Shown here: piece by piece, positions 34,676 through 43,266 of the stretch | How positions within the stretch are numbered: position 1 is the first letter of the stretch | Layout: every line of letters begins with the position of its first letter | NCBI GenBank assembly: GCA_902462325.1 | Contig: CABQBF010000001.1 | Location: 1-64,000 of the forward strand | DNA from: an uncultured Peptococcaceae bacterium | Lineage (GTDB): Bacteria > Bacillota > Peptococcia > Peptococcales > Peptococcaceae | DNA length: 64,000 bases | Direction of reading: 5' to 3' | Position numbers and translations under genes: made by a program | Notes under the pieces: generated by a model | Told to the model about the DNA's origin: nothing | The model's database searches: none | Seen by the model: the letters and a program-made list of their open reading frames with translations, nothing else

Positions 34676-34818
34676 TGATTTGCATCGTACCAATACTGTC
34701 CTTCAATGGCGCTTATCAGTAAATTCTCATCACGAATACCAGCAATACAACGGTTATCTCGTACTAGATTTTTATGAACTTCCATCACATAATTAAACTT
34801 TACAGTGAAATCAGTCAT
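34676..34818 (-). pseudogene. Truncated Doc/Fic-type toxin remnant
   Basis: The minus-strand frame beginning at 34818 encodes VMEVHKNLVRDNRCIAGIRDENLLISAIEG, which closely resembles the first third of Doc (death-on-curing) toxins (EIHxxxI...GIRDxxLLxSAI). After about 47 residues the resemblance ends, and the frame runs into the terminator at 34629-34672. The Fic catalytic motif HxFxxGN(K/R) is missing, so it cannot be an active AMPylase/kinase. The given lower bound is approximate. Confidence 0.65.
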
Positions 34819-34961
34819 GATAAAAGCTCTATTTCTTTGGCATTGTATTTGTAGGCGTCTTCGTATGCTTTTAACGCTTGGATTTTAACGATTAAATCTT
34901 CTTTTTCCTCAGGTGTTGTGGCCTTTTTTAAGGCGGCCATCAATTCATCATAGTGGGTTAT
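34815..34961 (-). pseudogene. Antitoxin-like small ORF paired with the Doc remnant
   Basis: A minus-strand frame of about 48 codons encoding ITHYDELMAALKKATTPEEK and a basic/acidic helix, ending in LLS with a TCATGA overlap onto the toxin start. AAGGAGG lies upstream at the right distance, but the codon in start position is ATA; no ATG, GTG or TTG is available there. The layout (small antitoxin overlapping doc) is right for a toxin-antitoxin pair. The odd start fits decay after loss of the toxin. Confidence 0.45.
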
Positions 34962-35134
34962 GGGGATTCCCTCCTTTATGACTAAGTATAGAGGAATCGA
35001 GAGGTTTTTGCAAGAAGCGGACGGAGGATTGTGATGATGGATTATAATAAATTATCTTCGCAGCGCCAGCTTCATAAAAATTTTCCCAATTATAAAGCGA
35101 AACATCTTCCAGAGAGTAAAAACGATATGGCGGC

Positions 35135-35176
35135 AAAAAAGGTGTTCCTTTCGTCGATTGACGTTGGGACACCTTT
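35135..35176 (-). terminator. Terminator of the TauE/SafE gene
   Basis: On the minus strand: AAAGGTGTCCC...GGAACACCTTT followed by a T run. It lies directly after the permease stop. Confidence 0.75.
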
Positions 35177-35181
35177 CTATT

Positions 35182-35901
35182 TCACCGTATAATCAGGATA
35201 AAGCCGTAAATCAGCATGATGGCGTACACGATATTTTTCAGCCGCTGGGGATTCATGTGGTTCAGCAGTTTGTTGCCCAGATAAATGCCCGGCGGGATGG
35301 CTAGCAGGCCAATGGCCGAGTAGTGGACGGCGGCCGGTGTAACCAGGCCGTTCATGTAACGGATGGCCAACAGGAAGATTTCGGTAACGGCAAACCAAGC
35401 CTGCACGCTGGCGGTATAGCGGCGCACGTCGTTGCTGACGGTGAGCAGATACAGCACGATTGGAGGCCCACCGACACAGAACAGGCTCTCCAGGGTGCCG
35501 CTTAAAGCGCCGGCAATAAAGCCGTTGCGTTTGGTGGGCTGGATGCGGATTTTTTTCTGAAAGAAGATAAAATACAGGCTCAGCAAAATCAGCACAACGC
35601 CCAGCACTTTTTTGATAGAGCCGTCCTCCACTGTACTCAGCAGCCGCACAGCGAAGCAACTGGCGATAAAATAGCTGATGAAGGTTGGCACAATCCACTT
35701 CCACACGATTTCCTTATGCATACGGATGGCATTGATGGCGGTAAAGGCCAGTGTGAGCACCGTCACGCATACTGTGGCGCAGGAATAGGTAGGCATCAGC
35801 AATGGAAACACCATAATGGTGATGATGCCAAAGCCAAAGCTGGTGGAGGTGTGAATGGCGGTGGCGATAAAGGTGACCAGTAAAAGAATGGCAATGGACA
35901 T
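35182..35901 (-). CDS. TauE/SafE-family membrane transporter
   Basis: A 239-residue protein with about seven or eight helices. TauE/SafE members move sulfite, sulfoacetate or other sulfonates and organic anions, usually outward. Visible family features are STSFGFGIITIMVFPLL near the N-terminus and GFIAGALSGTLESLFCVGGPPIVLYLL in the repeat. GGGAG lies upstream of the ATG. It is transcribed away from a LysR gene that precedes the microcompartment operon, so it may be part of that regulon. The exact substrate is unknown. Confidence 0.85.
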   Translation of the reverse strand: MSIAILLLVTFIATAIHTSTSFGFGIITIMVFPLLMPTYSCATVCVTVLTLAFTAINAIRMHKEIVWKWIVPTFISYFIASCFAVRLLSTVEDGSIKKVLGVVLILLSLYFIFFQKKIRIQPTKRNGFIAGALSGTLESLFCVGGPPIVLYLLTVSNDVRRYTASVQAWFAVTEIFLLAIRYMNGLVTPAAVHYSAIGLLAIPPGIYLGNKLLNHMNPQRLKNIVYAIMLIYGFILIIR

Positions 35902-36099
35902 GACAAGCAGACTCCCTTGGGAAAAAATTGATTGATGGATGCACTCTTGTATCTAAAAGAAAGAAGTGCTATACTAAAATACATACGACGATTTTAATTT
36001 ATACTAATATTCTATGAATTCGCTGAAAGAACGGCGCCTGCTGTTTTGGCCGGTGCATTTACCTGTATTGCTCAGCTTTCAGAAAAGGAGGAACACGTT

Positions 36100-37002
36100 A
36101 TGCGCATCGATCAGCTAGCCGCATTGGTGGAGGTTGCCAAATCCGGCTCGATTAATTCTGCGTCTAAAAAACTGCATGTTACACAGCAAAGCCTAAACAA
36201 ATCACTGAAAAGTCTGGAAAATGAAATGAATTGTCATTTGCTGGACCGCACCAAGAAAGGAATTCGTCTGACTGCTGACGGTGAGAAGGTGCTCAGCGCC
36301 GCCCAGGATATTATCAGCCGCTTAAATAAGCTGGAACGGGAATTAAATTTAAAACAGCATGCCGATACTTCGCTGCACGGCAATTTGAATGTCAACTTGT
36401 CGCCTATGTTGAATATCTCGGTTCTTCCTGTGGCGTTTAAGGATTTTATATCCCATTATCCAGAAGTGAATTTATTTACGGCAGAACGCTATCGGGATCA
36501 GATTTTGGAACGATGCTTAACCCATCAGGAGTTGGGCTTGTTGTGCGTATCGCCGCTGATTACTGAATTTTTTGACAATATTCCCGACGAGATTGAGCTA
36601 ATTCCTATGAAGCAGTACCCGATTTATGTAGCTGTCTCGGCTGGACATCCGCTGGCGGACCATAAATCGCTTTCGGTTAGCACGGTGGCCCATTATCCCT
36701 TTGTGGTGTATGAGATTGGCGGCACCGGCGGCGTTCATGCTTTTCAAAAGCTGGGACATACCAAGGTGGCTTTATCCACCAATAACTACAAGCTGTGCGA
36801 AGAAATTCTGCGCAATGACACAGCCATTATGTACAGTTTTCCACCCTATCTGGAGCGCAATGTGTTCCCGACGCTTGTGCATATCCCCATTAAGGATAAG
36901 CAGGCGACCTTTACTATTTATGCTGCGCTGAATAAAAAGATGGATAAAAATCAGTTGTCGTTGGCGCGGGCGTTTATTCATGTATTTAACGAGTATCTAT
37001 AA
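36100..37002 (+). CDS. LysR-family regulator
   Basis: A 300-residue regulator. The N-terminal helix-turn-helix is in SGSINSASKKLHVTQQSLNKSLKSLENEM and the C-terminal type 2 periplasmic-binding fold spans about residues 90-300. The ATG at 36100 has AAAGGAGG about 8 nt upstream; the longer frame is not used. It is divergent from the TauE/SafE gene (198-bp gap) and lies upstream of the microcompartment operon, making it a candidate regulator of either. Confidence 0.9.
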   Translation: MRIDQLAALVEVAKSGSINSASKKLHVTQQSLNKSLKSLENEMNCHLLDRTKKGIRLTADGEKVLSAAQDIISRLNKLERELNLKQHADTSLHGNLNVNLSPMLNISVLPVAFKDFISHYPEVNLFTAERYRDQILERCLTHQELGLLCVSPLITEFFDNIPDEIELIPMKQYPIYVAVSAGHPLADHKSLSVSTVAHYPFVVYEIGGTGGVHAFQKLGHTKVALSTNNYKLCEEILRNDTAIMYSFPPYLERNVFPTLVHIPIKDKQATFTIYAALNKKMDKNQLSLARAFIHVFNEYL

Positions 37003-37072
37003 AATACAGTAGGATTATAGCACATCCTTTTGGGTTGTGCAATATTGAACAAGTCGGTATACAATATGACAG

Positions 37073-37098
37073 AAAGCGGTGCTGGCAGCCGCTTTTTT
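37073..37098 (+). terminator. Terminator after the LysR gene
   Basis: Stem AAAGCGG/CCGCTTT with a TTTTTT tail. Confidence 0.75.
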
Positions 37099-37549
37099 GT
37101 ATCGCCGACGGCGCCGAAAAACCGCCGAATTATGGCGCGAAAAAGGGGCGGTATTGCTGCAGCACAAGGAAAAGCATGCTCCAGAATTACCCTGAACGGA
37201 AAAGTTGAAAATAAAGCATTGATACAACTAGAAGTGGCAAAGAATAAATTGCAAAAGGCTTGCTCAGGCAGTATACTTAAAATATAATAAATTTATAGTA
37301 TTATATCATGCAAGCATACTGCCGTAGGGCGTTCATAAAAGGATTTTCGACAATCTATTCTATCTTTTCACCGGATATCGGCTATATCATTTTGATTGTG
37401 TCAAAATGGGGCGTTATCTGATAAAATGAAAGGGAACAATCTTAACGTCGTACAGGCAAGCGCTGCAATTTTTTTATGTTTTTGCTGGTCAAAGCCAGCG
37501 CCAGGCTGGCGATTGTCTGTAAATTCTGAATTGCAGGTGAGTTGAAACT
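37099..37549 (+). promoter_or_regulatory. Leader and promoter region of the microcompartment operon
   Basis: No credible gene. A weak promoter (TGTCAA at 37399-37404, 17 bp, TAAAAT at 37422-37427) precedes a leader of about 115 nt. In it two hairpins compete: GCTGG/CCAGC (37484-37499, six-nucleotide loop) and GCCAGC/GCTGGC (37494-37510). Because they share 37494-37499 only one can form at a time. The loop sequences do not fit the ANTAR (EutV) hexaloop rule. No cobalamin riboswitch elements are seen. Confidence 0.45.
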
Positions 37550-37894
37550 ATGGAAGAAAAGCAGCGTATTATTCAAGAGTATGTGCCTGGCAAGCAGGTG
37601 ACTTTGGCGCACATCATTCCCAGTCCGGTGCCTTCGCTTTATATGAAGCTGGGCTTGGTAGATGCGGAGGGGGCAATCGGCATCTTTACCATTACGCCGA
37701 CGGAAGCGGCGATGATTGCCGCCGATGTGGCTTCTAAGGCTGCTGATGTTGATTTGGGTTTGGTAGACCGGTTTAACGGCAGTTTGGTGATTACCGGTGA
37801 CGTGGCTGCTGTGGAGGCTGCCATGCAGGAAGTGTTGCACGTACTTTGCGGGCAGATGGGCTTTACCGCCGCTGCAGAGCTGACCAGAAGCTGA
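37550..37894 (+). CDS. eutS: BMC shell protein, EutS/PduU type
   Basis: A 114-residue circularly permuted BMC-H shell protein. The N-terminal strand region [22 protein letters not shown] and the later [34 protein letters not shown] are characteristic of EutS/PduU, whose hexamers carry a beta-barrel over the pore. It is the first gene of the metabolosome operon and is followed within 10 nt by the EutP-like GTPase. Confidence 0.93.
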   Translation: MEEKQRIIQEYVPGKQVTLAHIIPSPVPSLYMKLGLVDAEGAIGIFTITPTEAAMIAADVASKAADVDLGLVDRFNGSLVITGDVAAVEAAMQEVLHVLCGQMGFTAAAELTRS

Positions 37895-37904
37895 GGTGGC
37901 AGGC

Positions 37905-38381
37905 ATGGCAAAAAAAGAAGGCCCCAAACGGGCTATCCTCATAGGTCGCTCAACGGCTGGTAAGACAACCATGTGCCAGTATATTTCCCAGGAGGAACTG
38001 CAGTATCACAAAACGCAGACGGTGCAGGTCATTGACGAAAGGTTAATCGACACGCCCGGTGAGTATTTGGAGAGCAGACGGTTTCGCGGCTCACTGACAA
38101 CGACGGCTGCCGACGCCGATATTATCGTGCTGGTGCAAGACGCTACCGAAAACGGCACCATGTTTTGGCCGGCCTATTCTTCTATGTTCGCTAAGCCGGC
38201 GATCGGTGTGGTGACCAAAAGCGATATTGCCACGGAAAAGCAGATTGACACAGCGAAAAAGTATTTGACCATGGCCGGTGCTCAAAAATTATTTGTGACC
38301 AGCAGCGTGGCAGGCACAGGCTTTGATGAATTTCTGGAATATCTGGACTATCCTCGGCGGGAGCAAAGCACAGAAGCGTAA
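37905..38381 (+). CDS. eutP: EutP/PduV-like small GTPase
   Basis: A 158-residue Ras-like P-loop protein. Visible motifs are the Walker A loop GRSTAGKTT, switch II DTPGEYLE and the base-recognition motif TKSD. EutP/PduV are associated with microcompartments; a Listeria EutP has been described as an acetate kinase-like enzyme and PduV with organelle positioning. The role here is thus open, but an acyl-phosphate kinase role would complement PduL. The ATG at 37905 is preferred over the GTG at 37896. Confidence 0.88.
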   Translation: MAKKEGPKRAILIGRSTAGKTTMCQYISQEELQYHKTQTVQVIDERLIDTPGEYLESRRFRGSLTTTAADADIIVLVQDATENGTMFWPAYSSMFAKPAIGVVTKSDIATEKQIDTAKKYLTMAGAQKLFVTSSVAGTGFDEFLEYLDYPRREQSTEA

Positions 38382-38572
38382 ATTGGTTTATGGCTGCCCA
38401 TTCCGGCTGATCGGTCTGTCCCGGCAGACAGTCGGGCGGTATGTGGCGGATATAAGATATCAGATAAAAAGATGCAGGAGGTGGTCGCCCCAATCGTACA
38501 ATGGACTGCATGGTGAAATTGGACATGATAGAAACAAAATAAGAAATTTTGAATGTCCGATGGAGGTGAAAT

Positions 38573-39181
38573 ATGAAAGCATTAGGTTTAATTGAGCTCT
38601 TAGGATATTGTCCTGCAGTGGTAGCGCTGGATACTGCGTTGAAAACAGCCGATGTATCGTTCCAGCAAATCAGTAAAATTGATAAAGGCATTGTTTCTTT
38701 AACAGTGACTGGCGATGTAGCGGCGGTACAAGCAGCTATGGACGCGGCAAAAGCGGCAGCGGAACAGGTTGGGCAGGTATTATATGTACATGTCATTCCC
38801 CGTCCCCATGAGGAAGTGGATGCCATGTTGAATCCGCCACCGGCAGCACCGCAGGCGCCAACGCCACAGCCGCCGTCTGCTCCTGATGCGCCTTCCGGCG
38901 ATGGGGCAGAAGCAGTGGAAGAAGTGGAGGCTGCAGCGCAGGACAGCGCGGAGGAGGATGAGGAAGAGCCCTCGGCTCAGGAAGCGGCAGAGCCATCAAG
39001 TGATGTAAAGGCTTTGCTGGAAACTCTGACTCCGGAAGTGTTGGAGGGTATGACCGTGAAGGAATTACGCACGGTTGCCCGTGAATTGAATATCACCAAC
39101 ATGACGCGGAAGGAAATCAGATTTGGCAAAAAAGAAGACTTAGTGTCCTCTATTTGTAAATATTTAGAACAGGAGTGTTGA
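38573..39181 (+). CDS. BMC-H shell protein with C-terminal SAP/Rho_N-like extension
   Basis: A 202-residue protein in three parts. Residues about 1-87 are a canonical BMC-H domain (ALGLIELLGYCPAVVALDTALKTADV ... [15 protein letters not shown]). Residues about 88-140 are a Pro/Ala then acidic low-complexity linker. Residues about 141-202 form a helical module with LEGMTVKELRTVARELNI and TRKEIRFGKKEDLVSSI, resembling SAP or Rho N-terminal domains. This recalls EutK/PduK-type extended shell proteins, some of which carry nucleic-acid-binding-like tails. A 190-nt non-coding gap precedes it. Confidence 0.82.
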   Translation: MKALGLIELLGYCPAVVALDTALKTADVSFQQISKIDKGIVSLTVTGDVAAVQAAMDAAKAAAEQVGQVLYVHVIPRPHEEVDAMLNPPPAAPQAPTPQPPSAPDAPSGDGAEAVEEVEAAAQDSAEEDEEEPSAQEAAEPSSDVKALLETLTPEVLEGMTVKELRTVARELNITNMTRKEIRFGKKEDLVSSICKYLEQEC

Positions 39182-39184
39182 TTT

Positions 39185-40732
39185 ATGCAACTTTTTGACA
39201 AAGACCTTTTGTCTGTACAGGAAGTGCGCGACTTAGTAAGTGCAGCAAAAGAAGCACAGGCAGAACTGGCTGAAAAATCCCAGGAAGACGTGGATCGCAT
39301 TGTGAAATCCATCGCTGACGCCGGTGTGCGCAACGCAGCTCGTCTGGCTGTAATGGCTAACGAAGATACCGGTTTTGGTATCGTAGCTGATAAAGTAGTG
39401 AAAAACGTATTTGGTAGCTACAATGTTTACAACGCTATCAAAGATATGAAAACCATTGGTGTAATTGACAGAAACGATGAAAAGGGTCTGATTACCATTG
39501 CAGTACCTCTGGGCGTTGTAGCTGGGATTGTTCCATCTACCAACCCAACTTCTACCGTTTTCTTCAAATCAGAAATTGCTATCAAATCCGGGAACTCGAT
39601 TGTATTCTCTCCACATCCATCTGCACTGCGCTGCATCCAGGAAGCTGTTAAAGTAATCCGTCAAGCGATTGCAGAAGTTGGCGGCAACGAAAATCTGGTT
39701 TCCTGCATCAGCATTCCAACCAGACAGGCTACCGAAACTCTGATGAGACATCCAGACACCGCTATGATTTTAGCAACTGGCGGTTCTGCAATGGTTCATG
39801 CAGCTTATTCCTCCGGGAACCCTGCAATCGGCGTAGGTCCTGGTAATGGTCCAGCCTTCATTGATAAGAGCGCAGACCTGGCTCTGGCTGTAAAACGGAT
39901 TATGGACTCCAAAACTTTCGACAACGGTACCATTTGCGCTTCCGAACAGTCCATCATCTGCGAAGAAGATTACAAACCGGCTGTTCAGGCTGAAATGGAA
40001 AAACAGGGCGCTTACTTCCTGAGCGATGAAGAAAGTGCCAAACTGGGCAAATTCATTCTGCGTGCTAACGGCACCATGAACCCACAGATTGTTGGGAAGA
40101 GTGTACAGACCATCGCTGGCTTGGCTGGCTTAGAAGTTCCTGCCGGCGCTCGCGTACTGGTTGCAAAAGAAGATGGCGTTGGCCGTGGTCATCCATACTC
40201 CAACGAAAAACTGGCTCCAATCTTAGGCTTCTACACAGGCAAAGACTACAAAGATGTTTGCGATAAAGTCTGCATGATTTTGAGCTATGAAGGGAAAGGT
40301 CATACCTTCTCCATGCATACCAACAACCAGGAAATGGTTGAATATTTTGCAAAACGGGTACCAGTATCCCGTATCTGCGTAAACACCCCAAGTACACTGG
40401 GCGGTATCGGCGCAAGCACTGCATTGATGCCATCCTTGACACTGGGCTGCGGCGCAATCGGCGGTTCTGCTACTTCTGAAAACGTAGGTCCAATGCAGTT
40501 ATTAAATCTGCGCTATGTTGCCATCGGCGCTCTGGAAATTGAAGACATTCGCGCTACTCTGCCAGATTGCTCCAGCGGCGTATGCGTTATGAGAAACAAC
40601 AATGCTGCTGCTCCTGCAGCCGCTCCAACACTGGGCGCTGCTGCTCCAGCTTCCACTGCCAGCGCATCTTTGAATGATAGCCAGATGGATGAACTGGTTC
40701 GCAAAATTATTGAACGTTTACAGAATGCGTAA
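39185..40732 (+). CDS. CoA-acylating aldehyde dehydrogenase of the microcompartment
   Basis: A 515-residue EutE/PduP-like enzyme oxidising an aldehyde to acyl-CoA with NAD+. The catalytic cysteine is Cys251 in [10 protein letters not shown]; the cofactor region TGGSAMV and the segment [15 protein letters not shown] are typical. The C-terminus carries an Ala/Pro-rich linker and a terminal amphipathic helix (about 496-515, [12 protein letters not shown]), a probable encapsulation peptide. It defines the locus as an aldehyde-processing metabolosome. It lies 3 nt after the extended BMC-H gene. Confidence 0.93.
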   Translation: MQLFDKDLLSVQEVRDLVSAAKEAQAELAEKSQEDVDRIVKSIADAGVRNAARLAVMANEDTGFGIVADKVVKNVFGSYNVYNAIKDMKTIGVIDRNDEKGLITIAVPLGVVAGIVPSTNPTSTVFFKSEIAIKSGNSIVFSPHPSALRCIQEAVKVIRQAIAEVGGNENLVSCISIPTRQATETLMRHPDTAMILATGGSAMVHAAYSSGNPAIGVGPGNGPAFIDKSADLALAVKRIMDSKTFDNGTICASEQSIICEEDYKPAVQAEMEKQGAYFLSDEESAKLGKFILRANGTMNPQIVGKSVQTIAGLAGLEVPAGARVLVAKEDGVGRGHPYSNEKLAPILGFYTGKDYKDVCDKVCMILSYEGKGHTFSMHTNNQEMVEYFAKRVPVSRICVNTPSTLGGIGASTALMPSLTLGCGAIGGSATSENVGPMQLLNLRYVAIGALEIEDIRATLPDCSSGVCVMRNNNAAAPAAAPTLGAAAPASTASASLNDSQMDELVRKIIERLQNA

Positions 40733-40808
40733 GCATAAATGAAAAATGTTTAAAATCTTAAAACAATAAAAATCATAAGATTGTATTTTTTAAGGAGGAA
40801 TTTGTGTT

Positions 40809-41090
40809 ATGGCTGCAACGCAAGCTTTAGGTATGATTGAAACAAAAGGTGTAGTAGCTGCTATTGAAGCTGCTGACGCTATGGTAAAAGCCGCTAATGT
40901 TACTCTGATTGGGAAAGAACACATCGGCGCTGGTCTGGTAGATGTAATGGTGCGCGGCGATGTAGGCGCTGTAAAAGCTGCTGTAGACGCAGGTGCTGCC
41001 GCTGCTGAACGTGTTGGGGAATTGATGTTTGTGCATGTAATCCCAAGACCACATGACGAAGTAGAAGAAATTCTGCCAACTCTGGGCTAA
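40809..41090 (+). CDS. BMC-H shell protein (copy A)
   Basis: A 93-residue single-domain shell hexamer (PduA/EutM type). Typical segments are [26 protein letters not shown], a pore-loop region GKEHIGAGL and [16 protein letters not shown]. It differs from copies B and C at many positions including the pore-side segment (KEHIGAG versus KVQVGGG), suggesting a different pore. AAGGAGG precedes the start. Confidence 0.95.
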   Translation: MAATQALGMIETKGVVAAIEAADAMVKAANVTLIGKEHIGAGLVDVMVRGDVGAVKAAVDAGAAAAERVGELMFVHVIPRPHDEVEEILPTLG

Positions 41091-41147
41091 GTATCGTTAT
41101 CTCATATAATTGCTGAAAGAACAGCGTAGAAAAAGGAGTGTATAGCA

Positions 41148-41429
41148 ATGGCTACAATGCAAGCATTAGGCATGGTTGAAACAAAAGGTCTGGTACCTTC
41201 TATCGAAGCTGCGGATGCTATGGTAAAAGCCGCTAATGTTACCCTGATTGGGAAAGTACAGGTAGGCGGCGGCTTAATCTGCGTTATGGTACGCGGTGAT
41301 GTAGGCGCAGTAAAATCTTCTGTAGACGCAGGCGCTGCTGCTGCAGAAAGAATTGGCGGTCTGTTGGCTGTTCATGTAATTCCAAGACCACATGAAGAAG
41401 TAGAAGCAATTCTGCCTAAATTAAAATAA
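41148..41429 (+). CDS. BMC-H shell protein (copy B)
   Basis: A 93-residue PduA/EutM-type shell hexamer with [26 protein letters not shown] and the segment [14 protein letters not shown] near the pore. The protein is identical in all 93 residues to copy C, although the genes differ by about two dozen synonymous bases. AAAGGAGTG precedes the ATG. Confidence 0.95.
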   Translation: MATMQALGMVETKGLVPSIEAADAMVKAANVTLIGKVQVGGGLICVMVRGDVGAVKSSVDAGAAAAERIGGLLAVHVIPRPHEEVEAILPKLK

Positions 41430-41506
41430 GTTTGACAGAATTTTTCCCGGTACCGGCGCTTTCTAGTGTGCGCCGGAAGCCGGAAGTTGAAGGAGTGTAT
41501 AGATAA

Positions 41507-41788
41507 ATGGCTACAATGCAAGCTTTAGGCATGGTTGAAACAAAAGGTTTGGTACCTTCTATCGAAGCTGCAGATGCTATGGTAAAGGCTGCAAACGTTA
41601 CCCTGATTGGTAAAGTACAGGTAGGCGGCGGCTTGATTTGTGTAATGGTACGCGGTGATGTAGGCGCAGTAAAATCTTCCGTAGATGCTGGTGCTGCTGC
41701 CGCTGAACGGATTGGCGGTCTGCTGGCTGTTCATGTAATCCCAAGACCACACGAAGAAGTAGAAGCAATTCTGCCTAAATTAAAATAG
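41507..41788 (+). CDS. BMC-H shell protein (copy C, identical protein to copy B)
   Basis: The same 93-residue sequence as copy B, encoded with synonymous differences spread along the gene and a different stop codon (TAG against TAA). The spacer before it differs from that before copy B apart from the ribosome-binding segment. High dosage of one hexamer type for the shell facets is the likely benefit. Confidence 0.95.
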   Translation: MATMQALGMVETKGLVPSIEAADAMVKAANVTLIGKVQVGGGLICVMVRGDVGAVKSSVDAGAAAAERIGGLLAVHVIPRPHEEVEAILPKLK

Positions 41789-41829
41789 GATTACAGTTTT
41801 AATTCTGACCCAATAAGGGGGTGTAGCGT

Positions 41830-42618
41830 TTGAAGGTACTTACAGAAGCAAAGGTGAGAGCGGAGGTGCCGCGCAGTGCGCAGCCCGAGGTTTACTATGT
41901 GGAGCCGGGGTATATCCTCTCGCCGGCAGCTCGTGAATATCTGATGGGACGTCAAATCAAAATTTCTAACGGACCAAAGCCCGGTGAAGAGCCGGAAGCC
42001 GTCATCGCTGCAGATGAGGTTCCCCCTATGCCTGCTGCAGCGCCTCAGACGAAGGCTGACTGTGCCAAATATGTGGATTACACCACAGGCGCCTGCTATT
42101 TTGAAAAACCGGTGCATATGACTGTTTTATACGGCGATGTGCTGGTGGCCAAGGATCATCCGCAGATTTTATTCCGCGGTAAGGTGGAGAGCCTGCAAGC
42201 GCAGATTATTCTCTATCAGGCCATGATTGCAGAGCAAAACGGCAGCCAGAAGCTGATTGATGATTTAAATAATATTTTAACGATTTTACGAAATATCCTG
42301 CGGAGTCATGTATTAAATCAGCCGCTGGAAGTGGAAAGCATTATCGGGCTGAGCCCTGTGGAATTAGAAGAACGGGTCAAAGAGCCAATGCGGTACTTCC
42401 GGCTTGAGCAGGCCGGTATCCCCGATTATACCCGGGGAATCCAATATGCCCGGCTGAATCAACTGTATACACAGACGCGGGAAGTAGAAGTGGCAGCCAT
42501 TACAGCGCTCCACGAAGGAAACCAATATACCAGAAGCGATATTCTGGAAACCTTAAACTGGTTGTCCAGCGCGTTTCGGGTAATGATGTTTATGCAGTTG
42601 GCAGGTGAATATAAATGA
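41830..42618 (+). CDS. eutT: EutT-like cobalamin adenosyltransferase
   Basis: A 262-residue protein resembling EutT, which makes adenosylcobalamin from ATP and reduced cobalamin. Visible features are the EutT-like N-terminus LSPAAREYLMGRQIKI, then VHMTVLYGDVLVAKDHPQILFRGKVESLQAQIILYQA and a C-terminal helical bundle. The HX11CCXXC iron-binding motif of enterobacterial EutT is not seen. No B12-dependent enzyme is encoded in the operon. TTG start with GGGGGTG upstream; the stop overlaps the pduL start (ATGA). Confidence 0.82.
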   Translation: MKVLTEAKVRAEVPRSAQPEVYYVEPGYILSPAAREYLMGRQIKISNGPKPGEEPEAVIAADEVPPMPAAAPQTKADCAKYVDYTTGACYFEKPVHMTVLYGDVLVAKDHPQILFRGKVESLQAQIILYQAMIAEQNGSQKLIDDLNNILTILRNILRSHVLNQPLEVESIIGLSPVELEERVKEPMRYFRLEQAGIPDYTRGIQYARLNQLYTQTREVEVAAITALHEGNQYTRSDILETLNWLSSAFRVMMFMQLAGEYK

Positions 42619-43241
42619 GCGAAACAAGCATGATTGATCAGGTCGTCAATGCGGTTGTAGATACAATCAACAGAGAATATGTGCAGGTTGAAGTTTCTGC
42701 ACGGCACGTACATTTGAGTCAGGCTGATTTGGAAGTATTATTTGGGCCAGGCGCAACATTAACACCAAAACGTGAATTGTCGCAGCCGGGTCAGTTTCTT
42801 TCTGAACAGCGCGTAACACTGGTGGGGCCAAAGGGCAGAAAAGAAAATGTTTCTGTTTTAGGGCCTGTGCGGAAAGCCACCCAGGTTGAATTATCCAAGA
42901 GTGATGCCAGAGGTTTAGGGGTGAAGGCTCCATTGCGGGAATCGGGCGATGTAGCTGGCTCCGGTTCTATCACATTGGAAGGGCCGAAAGGCAGCGTAAC
43001 AATTCCGGAAGGCGTCATTGTGGCTCACTGCCACATTCATATGACAACTGCCGATGCCCGCAGAATGGGCTTGACCGATAATCAGCACGTCAGTGTAGAA
43101 ATCGGCGGCGAACGTCCGCTGGTGTTCAAAGATGTGATTGTTCGTGTCAGCGATAAATTCCGCTGCCGAATGCACATTGACACCGATGAAGGCAATGCAA
43201 CCAGCTTAGGAAAACTGACCTTAGGCAGAATTATTAAATAA
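42615..43241 (+). CDS. pduL: Phosphotransacylase PduL
   Basis: A 208-residue microcompartment phosphotransacylase converting acyl-CoA to acyl-phosphate and recycling CoA inside the organelle. The two zinc-site motifs are visible: SARHVHLS and HCHIHM, with HIDTDEGNA near the end. An N-terminal amphipathic helix (about 1-20) may direct encapsulation. Together with the aldehyde dehydrogenase it forms the metabolosome core. Confidence 0.95.
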   Translation: MSETSMIDQVVNAVVDTINREYVQVEVSARHVHLSQADLEVLFGPGATLTPKRELSQPGQFLSEQRVTLVGPKGRKENVSVLGPVRKATQVELSKSDARGLGVKAPLRESGDVAGSGSITLEGPKGSVTIPEGVIVAHCHIHMTTADARRMGLTDNQHVSVEIGGERPLVFKDVIVRVSDKFRCRMHIDTDEGNATSLGKLTLGRIIK

Positions 43242-43266
43242 AATTCCAGCGAAGGAGTTTTTCAGC

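Noticed and set aside
34948..35172. Minus-strand 74-codon frame between the antitoxin remnant and the TauE/SafE gene
   Set aside because: Overlaps the terminator of the permease, lacks a ribosome-binding site and shows no domain.
37030..37287. Plus-strand 85-codon frame before the microcompartment operon
   Set aside because: Crosses the LysR terminator, no ribosome-binding site and no recognisable domain; basic, unstructured composition.
37484..37499. ANTAR/EutV-type hexaloop hairpin in the BMC leader
   Set aside because: The six-base loop does not have A at position 1 and G at position 4, and no EutV/EutW genes are present.
37099..37549. Adenosylcobalamin riboswitch before the microcompartment operon
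   Set aside because: No B12-box (GCCACTG-like) or other conserved aptamer segment found; the leader is too short.
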